The notes under the pieces are model-generated. The model was not told the DNA's origin, did no database searches, and saw only the letters and a program-made list of their open reading frames with translations. From Saccoglossus kowalevskii (taxonomy: Eukaryota; Hemichordata; Enteropneusta; Harrimaniidae): a DNA stretch of 22,557 bases. Where the stretch lies: positions 1 to 22,557 of the forward strand of contig NW_003127731.1 in NCBI RefSeq assembly GCF_000003605.2, read 5' to 3'. A program made the translations under genes and the position numbers. Shown here one piece after another: positions 21,636 to 22,557 of this stretch. How positions within the stretch are numbered: position 1 is the stretch's first letter; the number at the start of each line of letters is the position of its first letter.

Positions 21636-22557
21636 CTGTTTGCCAAAGCAATTGCCATAGACAATCGTGGCAACATCAATCTTTAAAACTGTTTGCTAAA
21701 GCAATTGCCATAGACAATCATGGCACCATCAATTTTTAAAACTGTTTGCTAAAGCAATTGCCATAGACAATCATGGCACCATCAATCTTTAAAACTGTTT
21801 GCTAAAGCAATTGCCATAGACAATCATGGCACCATCAATCTTTAAAACTGTTTGCCAAAACAATTGCCATAGACAATCATGGCAACATCAATCTTTAAAA
21901 CTGTTTTCTAAAGCAATTGCCATAGACAATCATGGCACGATCAATCTTTAAAACTGTTTGCCAAAGCAATTGCCATAGACAATCATGGCACCATCAATCT
22001 TTAAAACTGTTTGCTAAAACAATTGCCATAGACAATCATGGCACCATCAATCTTTAAAACTGTTTGCCAAAACAATTGCCATAGACAATCATGGCAACAT
22101 CAATCTTTAAAACTGTTTGCCAAAGCAATTGCCATAGACAATCATGGCACCATCAATCTTTAAAACTGTTTGCCAAAACAATTGCCATAGACAATCATGG
22201 CAACATCAATCTTTAAAACTGTTTGCTAAAGCAATTGCCATAGACAATCATGGCAACATCAATCTTTAAAACTGTTTGCTAAAGCAATTGCCATAAACAA
22301 TCATGGCACCATCAATCTTTAAAACTGTTTGCTAAAGCAATTGCCATAGACAATCATGGCAACATCAATCTTTAAAACTGTTTGCCAAAGCAATTGCCAT
22401 AGACAATCATGGCACCATCAATTTTTAAAACTGTTTGCCAAAGCAATTGCCATAGACAATCATGGCAACATCATTCTTTAAAACTGTTTGCTAAAGCAAT
22501 TGCCATAAACAATCATGGCAACATCAATCTTTAAAACTGTTTGCTAAAGCAATTGCC
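21636..22557. repeat. Third copy of the CGTGG module, running off the right end
   Basis: CAATCGTGG (near 21663), CTGTTTTCTA (21901-21910) and GGCACGATC (near 21935) lie exactly 140 units after those of the second copy, and fourteen units (to 22377) agree. After that it follows the full 12-unit form (22378 plain, 22431 T5A4, CATTC at 22472), not the fused form at 14958, so it is mosaic between the two. It lacks a boundary unit on its left. The last unit, from 22537, is cut by the window end. Confidence 0.85.

Larger units (their letters stand above)
1..22557. repeat. 53-bp satellite DNA array filling the window
   Basis: A head-to-tail array of a 53-bp unit covers every base. The spacing between successive AAAACTG motifs is 53 bp throughout, except in seven off-length units listed separately. 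There are 425 complete anchor-to-anchor units and no inversion, unique insert or transposon. The unit has about 19-20 G or C in 53 and no CpG in its consensus. Recurrent alleles, numbering a typical unit 102-154, are C/T at 7, C/T at 23, G/A at 27, G/T/A at 39 and C/A at 52; rarer ones lie at 33-35. Arrays of this size and homogeneity are known as satellite DNA in eukaryotic heterochromatin and centromeres; that this one is centromeric is not shown by the sequence. Neither end of the array is clearly inside the window. I do not recognise the family or the host. Confidence 0.98.

Noticed and set aside
1-22557. A CRISPR array
   Set aside because: There is no alternation of constant repeats with unique spacers. 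The full 53 bp repeats, and differences are point variants shared among units.
1-22557. A gene for a tandem-repeat protein
   Set aside because: 53 is not a multiple of 3, so the frame shifts each unit. TAA at unit 10 and TAG at unit 37 close every forward frame within three units, and TCA/TTA (stops on the minus strand) do the same in reverse.
1-22557. Telomeric repeats or rDNA spacer
   Set aside because: No short G-rich telomere-type motif and no rRNA-like sequence appear anywhere.

Overview
The whole window is one tandem satellite array. A 53-bp unit, about 36-38% G+C, runs without a break from the first base to the last, always in the same orientation. Anchoring on the C of the AAAACTG motif (positions 7, 63, 116 ... 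22537), I count 425 consecutive complete units plus 6 bases on the left and 21 bases of a started unit on the right. The arithmetic closes exactly: 22530 bp between first and last anchor equals 425 x 53 plus 5, and the 5 is the net of seven off-length units I located one by one (+3, +2, -2, +2, +2, -1, -1). I see no gene, RNA gene, transposon, origin or unique sequence. Every reading frame on both strands is closed at least once per three units because 53 is not a multiple of 3 and each unit carries stops; the longest frame I derive from the consensus is 41 codons.

Organism: a homogenised array of this length, with a short AT-rich unit and nested higher-order copies, is the behaviour of eukaryotic satellite DNA (centromeric, pericentromeric, subtelomeric or other heterochromatin). 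I do not recognise the monomer and cannot name a taxon from sequence alone.

Layout. 1-275: left end, with a divergent 56-bp unit and neighbours. 275-645: a module with private variants that recurs near 14.2 kb and 21.6 kb. 1176-5839: overlapping block copies 47 and 50 units apart. 7471-8040: a boundary module with a +2 unit and a small island of diverged monomers. 9550-10556: copy of 1176-2182. 12306-12835: copy found again at 20470-20999. 13725-16655: two boundary modules enclosing an 11/12-unit higher-order repeat. 16868-19305: a nearly perfect 23-unit (1219-bp) tandem duplication. 20048-21582: a 12-unit block repeated 17 units later. 21636-22557: third copy of the 14.2-kb module, running off the end.

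How it works as a whole: monomers differ at a handful of recurrent sites (unit positions 7, 23, 27, 39, 52, numbering a typical unit as 102-154), and strings of these alleles repeat in the same order at several distances. This is what repeated unequal exchange or gene-conversion-like block copying leaves behind. The unit itself contains a palindrome, a 6-7 bp hairpin-forming dyad and an internal 12/13-bp sub-repeat. All comparisons were done by eye; block identities and boundaries are good to about one monomer.
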